Assembly: GCA_037447655.1 (NCBI GenBank)
Contig: JBBHKE010001177.1
Location: 59,199 to 123,198 of the forward strand
From: Zygnema cylindricum
Taxonomy: Eukaryota > Streptophyta > Zygnematophyceae > Zygnematales > Zygnemataceae
Length of the DNA: 64,000 nt
Reading direction: 5' to 3'
Part shown: in pieces, positions 32,732 through 44,760 of the stretch
Numbering within the stretch: position 1 is the stretch's first letter
Layout: every line of letters begins with the position of its first letter
Notes under the pieces: model-generated
The model's database searches: none
Seen by the model: the letters and a program-made list of their open reading frames with translations, nothing else
Told to the model about the DNA's origin: nothing
Made by a program: the position numbers and the translations under genes

Positions 32732-33259
32732 TGTTAAAATTTTAAGTCCATTTTTTGATAAGGACAAAAGTCAAAGTTGTTACGTGAGAGAAAAGTCAAT
32801 CGGAGTCCTGTTAGGTATAGGTACGGTTGATTGATGTGAAGGTACATATACGTAGACATCAAGTTTTGATGAAAACGTAGTATTTTACTTGTACCATACG
32901 TCAAGTCAAGTCGCCGCAAATTTTGAGTGTATATGACGAAAAAGCATGCGGACATTTTGTACTTCGCGCTCTTTCATTGGTCTAACGTGTGTCACAAGCA
33001 AGATTCTATTTCTTTATGGGACACGCAAGTTGCATAGGTCTACACGACACCTAGACATTTATAAATGTACCAAAGTTATGCATCAATCATCAATCTACTG
33101 AATGATTCTCTCCAATTTTTTCCCTGCTACTACTTTTGCACAGAGTGCTTATTTTGTCGTGGAATCAATCTATCTTCTTCCTTGTTCAGTAATTAAGTTT
33201 TGCTTTCTCATATAGAGAATTGTTTTCCTTAACTTCCTGTCTTATAATTGGACGATCCT
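32732..33259 (+). repeat. putative E5 5' LTR and leader
   Basis: It begins TGTTAAAATTTTAAGTCCATTTT, like the sequence after the E5 polypurine tract at 37442. It precedes gag. A TTTATAAATG TATA-like box is near 33058. The end of the LTR and the primer site are not clear. Beyond the first bases it does not align by eye with the 3' side. Confidence 0.45.
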
Positions 33260-36200
33260 ATGGCCACTTCTTCTGAATCTCCACATGGTGTCGGAGCTTT
33301 AGGTAAAATTACAGACATCCAGAAATTTAATGGTAGTAATTATTTTCTATGGAAAGTTAAGATGCCCCGTATTCTAAAATATATAAATTATTGAGGTATA
33401 ATTGCAGGCAGTGAGCTGAAACCTACTTAAGCTTTAATGGCTGCAGGATATGATATTAGGGAAGAATAGGTTGCGACATTAATTTTTCTAGCAGTGGAAG
33501 ACAATCAACTTTTACACATAGTTGAGTTAGAAAAACCTAAGGCTATGTGGGACAAATTAAGTACTTTATAAGAGCCTACTAATCCATCCAACATAATGCA
33601 ATTAAAAAACAAATTGCAGGACTTTAGTATAAAGAGTGGAGATACTATGGAAACTCATATAAATAGACTGAAAGAGCTTAAATTACAACTAGCCGCAGTC
33701 GGCACAACACTGAATGATGATGATTTTATCCTTATAATGTTTAGGTCATTACCATCACAATATGCTATGATGATCACGGCTTTGAAAAGTCAACCTACTG
33801 TAGACTTTGATGCAGTATGTCAACATTTCATTCAAGTAGAAGTTGAAATTAAAAGAAAAGAGGAAAAAGAATCAGATGCAGCTCTTTATGCCAAATGCAA
33901 ACATTCAGTAAAACGCACAAATCAGTAACTGCTTGTGCTATATGTGGAAAAACCAATCATCAGACTGCTGACAACAAATTCAAAAAGAAAGAGACTGAAA
34001 ACTTCAAGAAAAATATTGTTTGTTATAGTTGTGGAAAACCATGTCATAAGTCTTTAGTTTGTCGTAGGAAAGACAAATACAAACAAAACAAACCATCTTT
34101 TGCCATGACCATTCAAGATGAGACTTATCTTTTTCTCACAAAGTCTAATGCTCAAAAAAGCAAATGGATTATAGATTTTGGAGCATCTCATCATATATGT
34201 AATGGTAAGTCCATCTTTTCTTCTCTCACAGGGTTACAAAAGTCCTCGACGGATCATACTGGCAGATGATAAGATTCTACAAACCAGTTTAATAGGCGAG
34301 GTTAAATTACAGTTATAGTGTGATACTGGTAGTTATGAAGGCCATCTAAAAGATGTTTTATACTTACCAGGTTTAAAGCATAACCTTTATAGTGTTATGC
34401 ATGCTGGGAGGAGTGAACTAAAGTTGAATTTGAGAAAAAGAAAAATGAAACGTGTGAAATCAGAAATGGGGGAAAGCTAATCGCTCTTGGATATCCGGAA
34501 GGGAATATTTTTGCTCTACGTTTGGATGAGGAAGAGGCACAGATGTATTTCAGCAAAGAAGCACAGACTTTGGAGTTATGGCATCGACGATTTGGTCATC
34601 TAGGAGAGCAGAATCTCAAACGACTCATCGAAAAGAAGGTGGTCTAAAGACTTGAGGACGTCAACACCGAAGACAACCTTAAGGTGTGTGAAAGATGTTC
34701 TCAAGGTAAGCAAAGAAGGCTTCCTTTTCATATAGATGATGAACCCAAACAAAAAAGCAAGCTGGAGCTTATTCATTGTGACTTGAGCGGTCCTCACCCT
34801 TTAAGTCCTCGAGGTTCTAGATTTTTCATCACGTTTACGGATGAGTGCATTAGAAAAGTATAGGTGTACTTTATGAAATCTAAGAGTGAAGCTCTTGAGA
34901 AGTTCAAAAAGTTTAAAACCATGGTAGAAAACCTGGCAGGAGAACGGATCCTTATTTTAAGGTCGGATAATGCTAGGGGAAAATACTTCCAATGCTTTTA
35001 AGGAAAATTGCAAAACTTGGGGGATACATCAAGAATTTACAATAGCCTATAGTCCGCAGCAAAACGAAGTATTAGAAAGACTTAACCGAACTTTTGGTTG
35101 AAATTGCACGTTGTTTAGTACATAGTGCGAAATTGAATCAAAACCTATGGGCTGAAGTTATCCTTACTGCGGTTTATTTGAAGAATCGTTCTCCAAGTAC
35201 TTCTCTGAAAGATATAACACCTGAAGAAGCTTGGTCAAGCTTTAAACCAAAAGTTAAACACTTTAGAGTTTCTGGAAGCAAAACCTTGGTTCACATCCTA
35301 ACACAGAATAGAAAGAAATTTGACAAGAAGAGTTGGACTGGTGTCTTTGTAGGTTATGACATAAATAGAAATGCTTACAGAATTTATGACCCAGCTACGT
35401 AAAAAGATCATGTCAGTCAAGATGTGACTGTGGATGAAGGGAAAGAAAGTTGTTTAAATGAGACAAATTACATTGACCCTTAGTATGAAGAACCAGAGAC
35501 TGTCCTTGTTCCCTTTAACAAAGAAGAAGATTTGGAAAGTGGGTCCCCACAGACGTTAGGTACTCCAAGCAAAGAGCGTGAAGTGGAGCGTTCGTCATCC
35601 ACGCTAATTTCTATTCCAGTTCGGACTTCTGTCATCCCCGGTGGAACATCAACCTTTCAACCTTTACCAGTGGAGAAGTTACCAGCACCACAACCTTCGC
35701 AAATTACAATTTCTCCAAATCCGATTCAACAATCGAGATTGAAGGTAACCCCTCAAATCGTATCTAATCAGATACGTGCTAAACCAAAAAGGCTTATATA
35801 AGAAATGGGAGATGTGGGTTTAGCTTATTGCTTTATGGCGGCAAAGGGGGAACCGCAAAGTTTTCATGAAGCTTTGGAGGGTTCTAATTCTCATAAATGG
35901 AAAGAGGCAACAGAATTAGAATATGACTCATTGATCAAAAACAAAACTTGGACCTTAGTAGAACGCCCAATAGAGAAAAACATTGTGGGGTGTAAATGGG
36001 TCTTTAAAATTAAGAGGAAATTAGATGGGTCAGTTGAAAGAGATAAAGAGACGTTAGTTGCTAAAGCGTATTCCCAAGAAGAGGGGGTTGATTATATTGA
36101 GACTTTCTCACCAATAGTGAAGTTTAATAGTCTCAGAAGTTTAATAGCCTTAGGGGCAGCAAAGGGAATGCAGATGCATGAACTAGATATCAAAACCGCA

Positions 36201-37370
36201 TTTCTTAATGGGGATTTAGAGGAAGAAGTCTACATAGAGCAACCAAAGGGCATGATAGAACCAGGAAAAGAACACGTTGTATGTAAACAACACAAATCTA
36301 TATATGGTCTAAAACAAAGTCCTAGGTGTTGGAACATTAAACTTGACACCGAAATGAGAAAAGAGGGCTTTGAGAGATGTCACACAGATAAAGCAGTTTA
36401 CACTATTGGGGAAGACAAAAACTTAGTGATTGTCTCAATTTATGTTGATGACATGAGTGTGTTTGGTTACCTGTCAGCCGAGATTCAAAAGATCAAACTG
36501 TTTTTGAATAGAAAATTTGAGACGACTGATCTTGGGGAATTAAGTTACCTTCTTGGTATAGAAATCAAAAATAATGCTTATATAGTCTCTATGAATCAGC
36601 AAAAAATTTGCAAAAGAAGTATTAACACGTTTTGGTATGGAAGATTGTATTCCCGTATCAACACCTTTAGAACCGAGTCAAAAGCTAACAAAGGAAATGA
36701 GTCCTAAGTTAGAGTTTGAGAAAGAACAGATGAGGCAAGTCCTTTACAAAGAGGCAGTGGGTAGCTTGATGTAGTTAATGGTTCGCACACGCCCTAATTT
36801 AGCTGCACTTGTAGGCTCAATTAGTCGATTCATGCAAAACCCAGGTCTAGAGCATTGGTATGTTGTTAAACGTATTTTACGTTTTGTGAAAGGGACTATT
36901 AATTACAGCTTACAATTTTTGAAGAACACCGGAGACATTGATTTTTGCGGCTATCGTGATGCAGATTGGGGAAGCGACCTCGACAGAAGGAGGAGCACGA
37001 CGGGCAGGATTTTCACATGTTCAGGAGGTGGAGTTCAAAACTTCAATCTTCTGTGGCATTATCCAGCACGTAGGCGGAATACGTGGCGGCTACTCAAGCA
37101 GCAAAGGAAGCCATTTGGCTTCGCAACTTTTATTCTGAGATAGGGTTTGAACCCATAGAGGAAACGTTGATTCTCACAGATAATCAGAGTAACATTGCTT
37201 TGATGAAAAATCCAGTTTACCGTGCAAGGACAAAATATATAGACATTGAAACACATTTTGTGAGATAACATGTTGAAAAGAAAGTTTTAAAGTTTGAGTT
37301 TGTTAGTTCACCTCGACAAGCAGCAGATCACTTGACTAATGCAGTTCCTCGAGATAATAGTTGTTTGTAA
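33260..37370 (+). pseudogene. E5 copia gag-pol, degenerate, different lineage
   Basis: Gag starts MATSSESPHGVGALGKITD and carries a zinc knuckle (CYSCGKPCHKSLVC, about 34020). The protease motif reads DFGA for DSGA. GAG-pre-integrase (WHRRFGHLG) and C..C zinc residues follow. The integrase has HCDLSGP and RSDNARGKY. The linker and RT (35805-36640) have GCKWVFKIKRKLDGS, LDIKTAFLNGDL and YVDDM. RNase H ends in a DNQSNIAL stretch, with the stop at 37368. Many frame breaks occur. It lacks the GGTTATGGGCCC primer site and is only distantly related to the A/B elements. Confidence 0.88.
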
Positions 37371-37464
37371 TCAGCTCACAGGAGTTGGTCCTATTTAGTG
37401 TGGACAGTTAATAGTATTCAAAAAATGACCCAGATAGGGGGTGTTAAAATTATATGTCCATTTT

Positions 37465-37547
37465 CGAGAGAGGGAGAGAGAGGGAGAGAGAGGGAGAGAG
37501 AGGGAGAGAGGGAGAGAGAGGGAGAGAGAGGGAGAGAGAGGGAGAGA

Positions 37548-37583
<36 letters not shown>
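37465..37583 (+). repeat. GA-rich microsatellite
   Basis: It consists of GAGA and GGGAGAGA units with almost no interruption. Open frames here (Arg-Glu-Gly repeats) are artefacts. Confidence 0.9.
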
Positions 37584-37585
<2 letters not shown>

Positions 37586-38028
37586 ATGCAAAATAATGGT
37601 CAATTTAAAAATGTATCAATACCTGCAAATACCATCACTTATGTCTGAGAAGCCTCCATACACCATGCTGACGCTGATAAGACAAATTGTACGGCCTAAG
37701 TGAATTCAAAGTTCCCCACGTGCTTTGTCAACTCATCATCCACTATCATTCTTGCGACTGCCACGTGGCAGCTTTTGAGCCAATTGGAGCAATAACTAGG
37801 AGCGTTTCCGCATCACTATCTCCAGAATTTCCTTTGGGATGTGAGCTGGAGGAAACCCCACCTTGAGAGGAGGACAAACCCATTTGAATTTTTTGAAAGG
37901 ACTTTTTTTAAGTGTATATAAGGGAACTGTATGGTTTATATTTTGATGGATGAAAGGCTTAATATGTATATTCTATTTTTGCCAAAGGCGTTGAATTAGA
38001 CAGACAGGGGAACGCTCGGTTATTTTTT

Positions 38029-38104
38029 CCCTCTCTCCCTCTCCCTCTCTCTCTCCCTCTCCCTCTCTCTTCCTCTCCCTCTCCCTCTCCCTTTCTCTCG
38101 CTCT
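38029..38104 (+). repeat. CT-rich microsatellite
   Basis: A CCCTCTCT-type repeat, pyrimidine only over about 75 bases. Confidence 0.85.
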
Positions 38105-38160
38105 TGTTCTCTCCTTTTTTTGTACACGCGTGTTCAATGATTTATCGCTTTGTTTTTTTC

Positions 38161-38771
38161 AATACTGAAAGGTGGAAAGTCAAACGGATATAAACGGTTC
38201 CGTTTCGGCATTTACTTATCCTCGTACATTCTTTTTGCAAAGAATTATTTCTATTTTATTATTTTGATTGAGCGCAAGCACTAACGTCAGCTTGTCCAAA
38301 ATAGTACAATATGCGTACACAGTAGTACAAATATAGTACGGTTGATTCAAGACATTATAATACTTTGTACACTTGGTCTCGTGGAAGGTAAAGGAGATGT
38401 ACCACTAATTTTGTACTTATTAAGGTACGGAGTGGTACGGGTAGTCGCGAGAAATCGAGTTTCGGTTAATAATTTTTTTCGTAAACACATATCGGGTTAC
38501 TAGGTAACCATATAGGAGCGTGATATAACACCGCCGGATTTCGGGAGTTCAGATTTTGAAAAGGACAAAAATGTCGGATTTGAGTATGTGTAATTTTGAC
38601 TTTAGCGACCTCTGGCGTCTTTTGTACTGCAATTGTGAGAATTTTAAGGTAATCATAATATTGGCAAGATTGTGCGTACTTGTACAGTTTTTTTTTTTTT
38701 GTAAGCTCGAAAAAGTACTAGTGGTTGTGGTCATACAAAATTGGTCGGTGAATATAGAAACCCCATTAAGG
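38161..38771. other. unassigned region before fold-back copy 2
   Basis: AT-rich, with GTAC-containing stretches reminiscent of the LTRs but not alignable to them. No gene is recognised. Confidence 0.35.
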
Positions 38772-38838
38772 ATTTGCTAATCGCAGAGACAATTTTTGCT
38801 ACGCACAGGTACTTGCTTCAAAATTTGTACATTTGAAG

Positions 38839-39208
38839 TAGTGTTGGGTATCGAGGACCTTTCGATATATATCGAATTTAAGGTACCCGATAATTGATAT
38901 ATCGTTTCGATATATTGAAAATCAAATTAAGGCGATATATCGCCGATATATCGTATCGCTGATATATCGAGGCATTAAAAAATAATTTTTTTTTCAAACC
39001 TCCCCCCCCCACTAAGTGCGCGCCGAGGGGGGGGGGTATCCGTACGATTTTCCGTACTAGGATTGTATAGACACCCAGTTTTTGCGATATATATCGCGAT
39101 AATTTATGTTGGTCCCGGTACGATATATCGAGGAATCTGCTCGATCGATAATCGATATATCGAATATCAAAATTATCGCGATATGAATGTACCCGATACC
39201 CAACACTA
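38839..39208. mobile_element. hAT-like MITE, copy A
   Basis: The ends TAGTGTTGGGTATCG and CGATACCCAACACTA form a terminal inverted repeat. The 8-bp flanks ATTTGAAG and ATTTTAAG are a near-perfect target duplication, as for hAT elements. The body is rich in CGATATATCG palindromes. A run of C and then G at 39003-39040 lies in its centre. It is non-coding. Confidence 0.75.
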
Positions 39209-39246
39209 ATTTTAAGTACAGATTAGTACAAGTTACATACCTTTGA

Positions 39247-39737
39247 TAGCTTGTTCCCACCGGAGCATTTATAACTTTTTGCCCATTGCGATGATTTTCC
39301 GAGAACTCATCGGGAAACGGGTCTTGTTCACACCAAAATTTTGGCACGTAACTTTGAATGAAGGTGTCTTGTGACACGTCACCCGCTTTGACGTCATTAA
39401 ACAAAGACGCGAAAACAAACCTTTATATTTTCAAATTTATTATGTTCGAAGGATGACGACGGTGGTTCAAAGTCCTGCAGATTTTCCTCGCGAAAACAAC
39501 AAAATAGCCGTTCGGATGTTATTTTTGCTACGACAACTTTTCAGGTTACCGTTGGTCCGTTTCACAGAAATACGCTACTTTATCCCAACTTCAATATCCC
39601 CCAATTTTTTGAGGAAGTTAGTTTGTACGTTTTTCCGAAAATTTCCGAAAACAAAAAAGTCGTGGCTCGGAAATCCGTACATTATTTGAAGGTCCGTCTG
39701 TTGCGCAAGTGAACTTTTTTCCGTTGGGAATAGGCTA
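39247..39737. mobile_element. second inverted-repeat insertion, 3-bp duplication
   Basis: The ends TAGCTTGTTCCCACCGGA and TTCCGTTGGGAATAGGCTA are imperfect inverted repeats. TGA flanks both sides. The uninterrupted copy at 14850 reads straight through (CTTTGAGTTTATGC), which confirms an insertion. Length is 491 bp, with no transposase. Confidence 0.68.
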
Positions 39738-39963
39738 TGAGTTTATGCTTTGACGGTTAATCCGTCAAATAGCTTTGACTTGCGAAATATTATAACGACC
39801 GGTTAGAAAAGTGTCGCGCTTGCGAACGGCGACTGTCATAAAAAAAGAGAACAATTCACACGGCCGGCCAAGGTTTACTGTAACAAAACTGCGTTAACCA
39901 CATGTAAATAAAACTGTTGCGCGCAGGTACTTTCTCAATTCAATTGAGCTCCACTGTGAGAGC

Positions 39964-40790
39964 TAGTGTTGGGTATCGAGGACCTTTTGCCGATATTCGA
40001 TATATATCAAATTTCAGGTACCCGATAATCGATATATCGCTTCGATATATCAAAAATCAAAATATCGTGATATATCGCCGATATATCGAGGCATTAAAAA
40101 AATAAAAAATGGAAATTTTCACAGGTCTCCAAAGTCACGTGCCTTCGGGACAAGGTGACCGTAAAATCTTTGCCGAAAAGAAATAAGATTTTTTCTTGAA
40201 AGTCAGAAGAGTAAAGGAGATCTTTGACGTACATTGACGCGGTACACTTGCGAAGTACACGTACATAATATGCAAGTACAGATTTCCATAAGAAAATGGT
40301 CGGTTTTCAAATCTTTTACGATTTTAGAGATTTGATCGTCAACTTATAAGGAACCACTCAAATCAGAACACGTATGTAAAAACTTGTTTACAGACGATAC
40401 GCGATGTAACCGAGGCCTCTATAATACATAAATTTTGCTGTCCATACTATTACAAAGACCTCCTGATGTAACCATATCCAAAAGAAGTAATTATATGAAT
40501 TACAGAATTAGTGTTTTTTTGTCGGTTACATTTTGCGGCGTCTACCTTTAAGTCACGGAACGAAAATCACGTCGTAGGTGGCGTATCACACAATTTGTCT
40601 TTTTCGCTAAAAATACATATTATATAGAAATATAAAATATTAAATATAAAAAAATACTATACATCGCGATATATATCGCGGTAATTTATGTTGGTCTCAG
40701 TACCATATATCGATGATTATGCTCGATCGATATTCGATATATCGAGTATCGAAATTGTCACGATATGAATTTACCCGATACCTAACTCTA
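39964..40790. mobile_element. hAT-like MITE, copy B (longer)
   Basis: The termini are TAGTGTTGGGTATCG and CGATACCTAACTCTA, flanked by GTGAGAGC and CTGAGAGC. The sub-terminal CGATATAT palindromes are shared with copy A, but an extra 450 bp of unrelated sequence (about 40125-40660) fills the centre. The empty site is seen near 15065. Confidence 0.72.
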
Positions 40791-41655
40791 CTGAGAGCAC
40801 ATGTTAGCATTTAAGTGCGTAATTTAATCTGCATTTAAGTGCGCATTTACCATGCGCGACAAAGTCGCTAACCACATATCTCAAATCTAAGGCGCAGGCT
40901 CATGCCGTACATATCCGTGTGCGTTGAGTACGGATTGACACGACAGAAATGCCGCACAAAAGTTTGCAAAGCGTAGAACACAAAGCGTTTGCAAATTAAT
41001 AGTATGGACTTGTTTGTACGCATTCCTAACCTAGTGCAGCGACAACAGCGTAGGTGCACCGACATCAACCGAAGAACACAGCTTTTTCGTACGCTGGCCA
41101 AACGTATCAGCTCATCCAAAGTTGATCTAAGTGAAGAAAGTCGAGTGAGAAAGCACCTGCGCGCAACAATTTTATTTACATGTGGTTGCCGCAGTTTTGT
41201 TACACTAAACCTTGGCCGGCCATGTGAATTGTTATTTTTTTTACTACGGCCGTCGTTCGCAAGCGCAGGCACTTTTTTAACCAGTCGTTTCAATATTTCG
41301 CAAGTCAAAGTTGTTCGACGGATTGACCGTCAAGCATAAACTCAAAGGTACATAACTTGTACTAGTCTGTACTTAAAATGTACATTTTTTTACAAGATGA
41401 CGTAAGTCCTGCACGTAGCAAAACTTGTCTCTGCGATTAGCAATTCCCTTTTTTTATTATACTTTTACGGCGAATGTCCATTTTAACGGAGAGCTTTTCG
41501 TTACCCGGCAAAGCTAAACGGACAGGCTAGCAATTTTTCCTCTCAAAAAAAAGATTTGACTAATAGAATCTTTTTATTAGAATCATTTGTTACATACGAT
41601 AAGATCAGGATTAGATAAGACAACCTGGACAGCTGGCAGTGCGCTGATCAGCATA

Positions 41656-42197
41656 CAGCACTTCACAAATGCCCAACACAAAGGAAGAAACTTAATAACC
41701 AGCTATTTTATTCGATGTCAAATCTAGTTCTATGAAATTAGGGAGAAAATCCATTGTGTCAATTCTCGGATCTGCCATCGAGATCTGCAGGATGTGTCGG
41801 TTCAGTACAAAAAGCAATGACTGCAATGATTGAGAAAGAGAAGGTCAACGAAATTTCAAAAACATTTATGCCACCAATAACGTGGTGGTCAAAGATATTG
41901 AGAACAATATAAAAACAAATTTACAAACGGGTCGAAAGTACAAGGTTTTGTCCAAAAATATTTATAGTCAATTTAATTTGTACAATTGAGAGGATAAGTT
42001 AAGCAAAATGAGAACTTCACCAAACGAACTGAGACGAAAAGAAATAACTGAAAGAACTAGAATAGAAGGACTGGACGAACGTAATGAATGACAAACTGAG
42101 CTGCGAAGTGTTTTTGAAGCTAATCTCGTTCTTATTTATCTATCCCAAAATAAAATTTCATTTAAATGGGATTAATGGGTGAGGGAACCCAAGTAAT
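41656..42197. other. unassigned region
   Basis: AT-rich, no gene recognised. Confidence 0.35.
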
Positions 42198-42420
42198 ATG
42201 GTGTGTGAATTAGGCAGCCATTGTTGTGGCAATCAATCTGAGCCATCACACATGGATATTAAGTTTCTCTTTTTGGAAGAGAAGATGTCGCCTCGAATAT
42301 TTAGGTTGTGCTATTTACCAAATGAGAGTATGGTGGCAAAAATTATCATAAAGGATTTGTCTGCTCCTAAGCTGCTTGCGCACCTAGCACTGTAGCTCAA
42401 GGGAATTTGTTTCATGACAC
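42198..42420 (+). pseudogene. copia RNase H C-terminal remnant (sixth lineage)
   Basis: The frame reads a copia RNase H tail: HMDIKFLFLEEK, LCYLPNESMVAKI and KDLSAPKLLAHL. These match the usual pattern of a (K/R)HIDI..HF(V/L)RE..VADILTK..L tail, with the key Asp lost. It is a short relic of an element not otherwise seen here. Confidence 0.6.
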
Positions 42421-43443
42421 TTTCCTAAGCTATCTACTTGCTGTGAGTGGAGAATCCATGACTTCAAGTATTCTAGAGTGTGTAGCTTTAATGTACACCT
42501 TGGATATCGTAGATGTTTTGTGTACATATTTCCATCACTAAAGCAGTTATAATACAACAACCATCCGGACAATACGTGCGGTTTTTCTATGCGAAAAGTT
42601 GAACGACAGTCTAAATAATCATAATAGTTCAATATAAAGGACGACAATAGAGCCTCTTGAGAAAATTCATCAACAGTTGAAGATCTATCTTAATATTTTA
42701 TCCGAGACCAATTTCAATATGGTTTGGATGTTGTAGTTTAAAGGCTTTGTGTTAGTGCAACATCTTGAATTATGACGTGGCATTATATGAAAAAAAAAGA
42801 ATAATGTTAGTAGCCGCCGACACAATTCCAACTAGGGGTTGGAACGTGCCTAATGCCTATTATATGTTACAGTATTGTGATTGGCCAATACTGTAGTAAA
42901 TAGGCGTCGATGTAAAAAATTGGTTAGCGATACCTAGGAAAATATGGCAATCGTGTTCATTGAACATGAGATGTTAAAGCAAAATGTTTTCTTTTTTCTT
43001 TTTTAAGTTTGACATATGGCATCTTTGTGCCTCTTTTTAGGTTATATCCATGGTTTTCTTGTGAATATTAGTTTGTTGTGAAACCGCACATCTGCATAAT
43101 ATTATTTATTTTTTCCTTCAAACGTGTTAATTTTTTCACATAGGATTTAGCTTCTCTCGGTTGTCCTTTGCTAGTTCTTCATGCTTGACGATGGTTCAAA
43201 AAAACAATTGACTTAAAAGCCATCGAGTGCAATTGGATTTTGCAACATGTACGTACACTTCGATGAAAAGTAACGAGAGAATGGGTTTTTACAAAAATTT
43301 GCCGAAAACCTTTAACATCTTCCTACAAATCTCTCTCAAATTTCTCTACCATGCCAGCATGAAAGATCGTCAAACAAAGGTGTAAAATTAGACTGGTACA
43401 AGTAGAATGCCTGAAACACACCTATGAGAATGTTTTTTCCTAG
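42421..43443. other. AT-rich unassigned region with a small hairpin
   Basis: A perfect 9-base inverted repeat (ACAGTATTG and CAATACTGT) is at 42869-42894. Otherwise nothing is recognised. Confidence 0.35.
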
Positions 43444-43566
43444 TCTGGCACAGATGCGGCTGAGACTTTGGCACACCCAGACGATTTATGGGGAAATCTC
43501 CCCAAGCTTAAGTTGAAAAAAGTGTTGGAAAATATACCTGGACCTTTTTCCATCGTCGCCCAAAAG
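43444..43566 (+). CDS. possible isolated exon, unknown protein
   Basis: An open stretch of 41 codons is bounded by an acceptor-like TTTTTTCCTAG and a donor-like AAAG/GTTTGA. It has protein-like composition, including HPDDLWGNLPKLKLKK and ENIPGPFSIVAQ. I do not recognise the family. There are no matching exons nearby, so it may be a gene relic or chance. Confidence 0.2.
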
Positions 43567-43710
43567 GTTTGAGTTGGGGCAAATGATACCTTTAAAACAT
43601 GTAGAAATACCGGAAATTTCATGTGTATAGGTCAAGGAAACAAACATAATTAACATGGCTACTTTCTTGGATTAGGACTGGATAAAATAGAAAGACTCCC
43701 TAAATTGACG

Positions 43711-44340
43711 GTTACGTAGCGATGCGTACACGTGGCGAACTAATAAAGAGGCCTTCGTCGGCCTAAACTCTACGGCTCATAAACAGTACCTGGCCGCGGT
43801 TTGGACTTCCCTAGTCAAGAAGACCCGGCAGCGTATGTATGCATGTTACAGATATGCAGCGACGCGTATCTACGGGGGACAAATCCAACTGCCATCGTCG
43901 GTCCTGGTCGTACATCGTTTTGTACAACATGATTACAAGACCGGGGATTGGAATCGGCTCCGCAATACGAAGATCCGGCAATGAAGTCATTGCCGGGTGC
44001 GTAGCGAAGCGTACACGTGGAGGTCAAATCCTACGGCCTTCGTCAGTTTTTACCGTACACTATATTGTACGGCAGGGCCGCGGTTTGGATTCAGCTTCGC
44101 AAGTTTCGAAGAAGATGACTTCCCGGCAATGTATGTAGAATGTCCGTACAGATATGTGATCATGCGTATTCATAGGGGATAAATCTGACGGTTGTCGTCG
44201 GTCTTGTTCATACATCTATCTGTACGGCATGGCGGTGGATTTGATTCGGTAATGTATGCAAGTATACATGTACGAACATGTGACGATGCGTACCCTAGGG
44301 GACTAGTCGTACGGCTTCCGTCTCGCTAGGCGGGTATGGA
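43711..44340. repeat. diverged tandem array, about 140-bp unit, five units
   Basis: Each unit contains GCGTA followed by a GGGG-rich or GTGG stretch, a CGTCGG-type segment and a GTAC..TGTACGGC-like part. Anchor positions are about 43724, 43864, 44009, 44164 and 44288. Confidence 0.65.
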
Positions 44341-44760
44341 CGGCCAGGATTACGAACGACTAATAGGATTCTTTTGAAATTATAAATAAAAAGATACAGT
44401 ACGCACGAAATGAATGAATAAAAAATGAACATTTGAAGTTTTCAACCAATCCAGGTAAAATATTTTATTGAAACTCACGTAAAGGACAAAGAAAAGAACA
44501 AATCTAATCCACTCAGATGCTCCAATTGTTTGTTTTTTTTTTTTTTTTGACTTCTACTTAATACCCATATTGATCCCTTTGCCTTCCCAACAACTCTATG
44601 TGTATGTACATTAAAAGGAGAAAAACGTAAAAAAACATTAAAAAAACGAAAGAAACAAAAAATCAGCGATCTAAGTCACGTTGTCACTGAGGTTGAAAAA
44701 AATCTGAAACAAAAAAAAAAAAAAAAAAGAGAAACAAAAATTGTCAATATTGGGTAATAT
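44341..44760. other. AT-rich unassigned region with T and A homopolymers
   Basis: It holds runs of T (44530-44548) and A (44708-44728). No gene is recognised. Confidence 0.4.

Larger units (their letters stand above)
37433..38160 (+). repeat. putative E5 polypurine tract and 3' LTR region
   Basis: A GATAGGGGG tract (37433-37441) precedes TGTTAAAATTATATGTCCATTTT, the same start as at 32732. A TATATAAGG box is near 37916. The body contains a GA microsatellite and differs from the supposed 5' LTR, so the LTR call is tentative and the end is not defined. Confidence 0.35.
38772..41655. mobile_element. fold-back (long terminal inverted repeat) element copy 2 with three insertions
   Basis: The left arm (CTAATCGCAGAGACAA.., GTTTATGCTTTGACGG.., GGCCGGCCAAGG..) is repeated in reverse complement in the right arm (about 41150-41450). 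The arms are a few hundred bases long, and the centre near 40790-41140 has no coding sequence. The left arm is interrupted by 38839-39208, 39247-39737 and 39964-40790. The outermost right end (ACCTGGACAGCTGGCAGTGC) has no counterpart at the left, so the left end is incomplete or replaced. Confidence 0.65.

Noticed and set aside
37398-37703. Arg-Glu-Gly repeat frames over the GA microsatellite
   Set aside because: Simple-repeat translation, open in several frames at once.
40868-41339. Frames of 146 and 116 codons in the fold-back element
   Set aside because: Opposite-strand frames over an inverted repeat, with no transposase motif.
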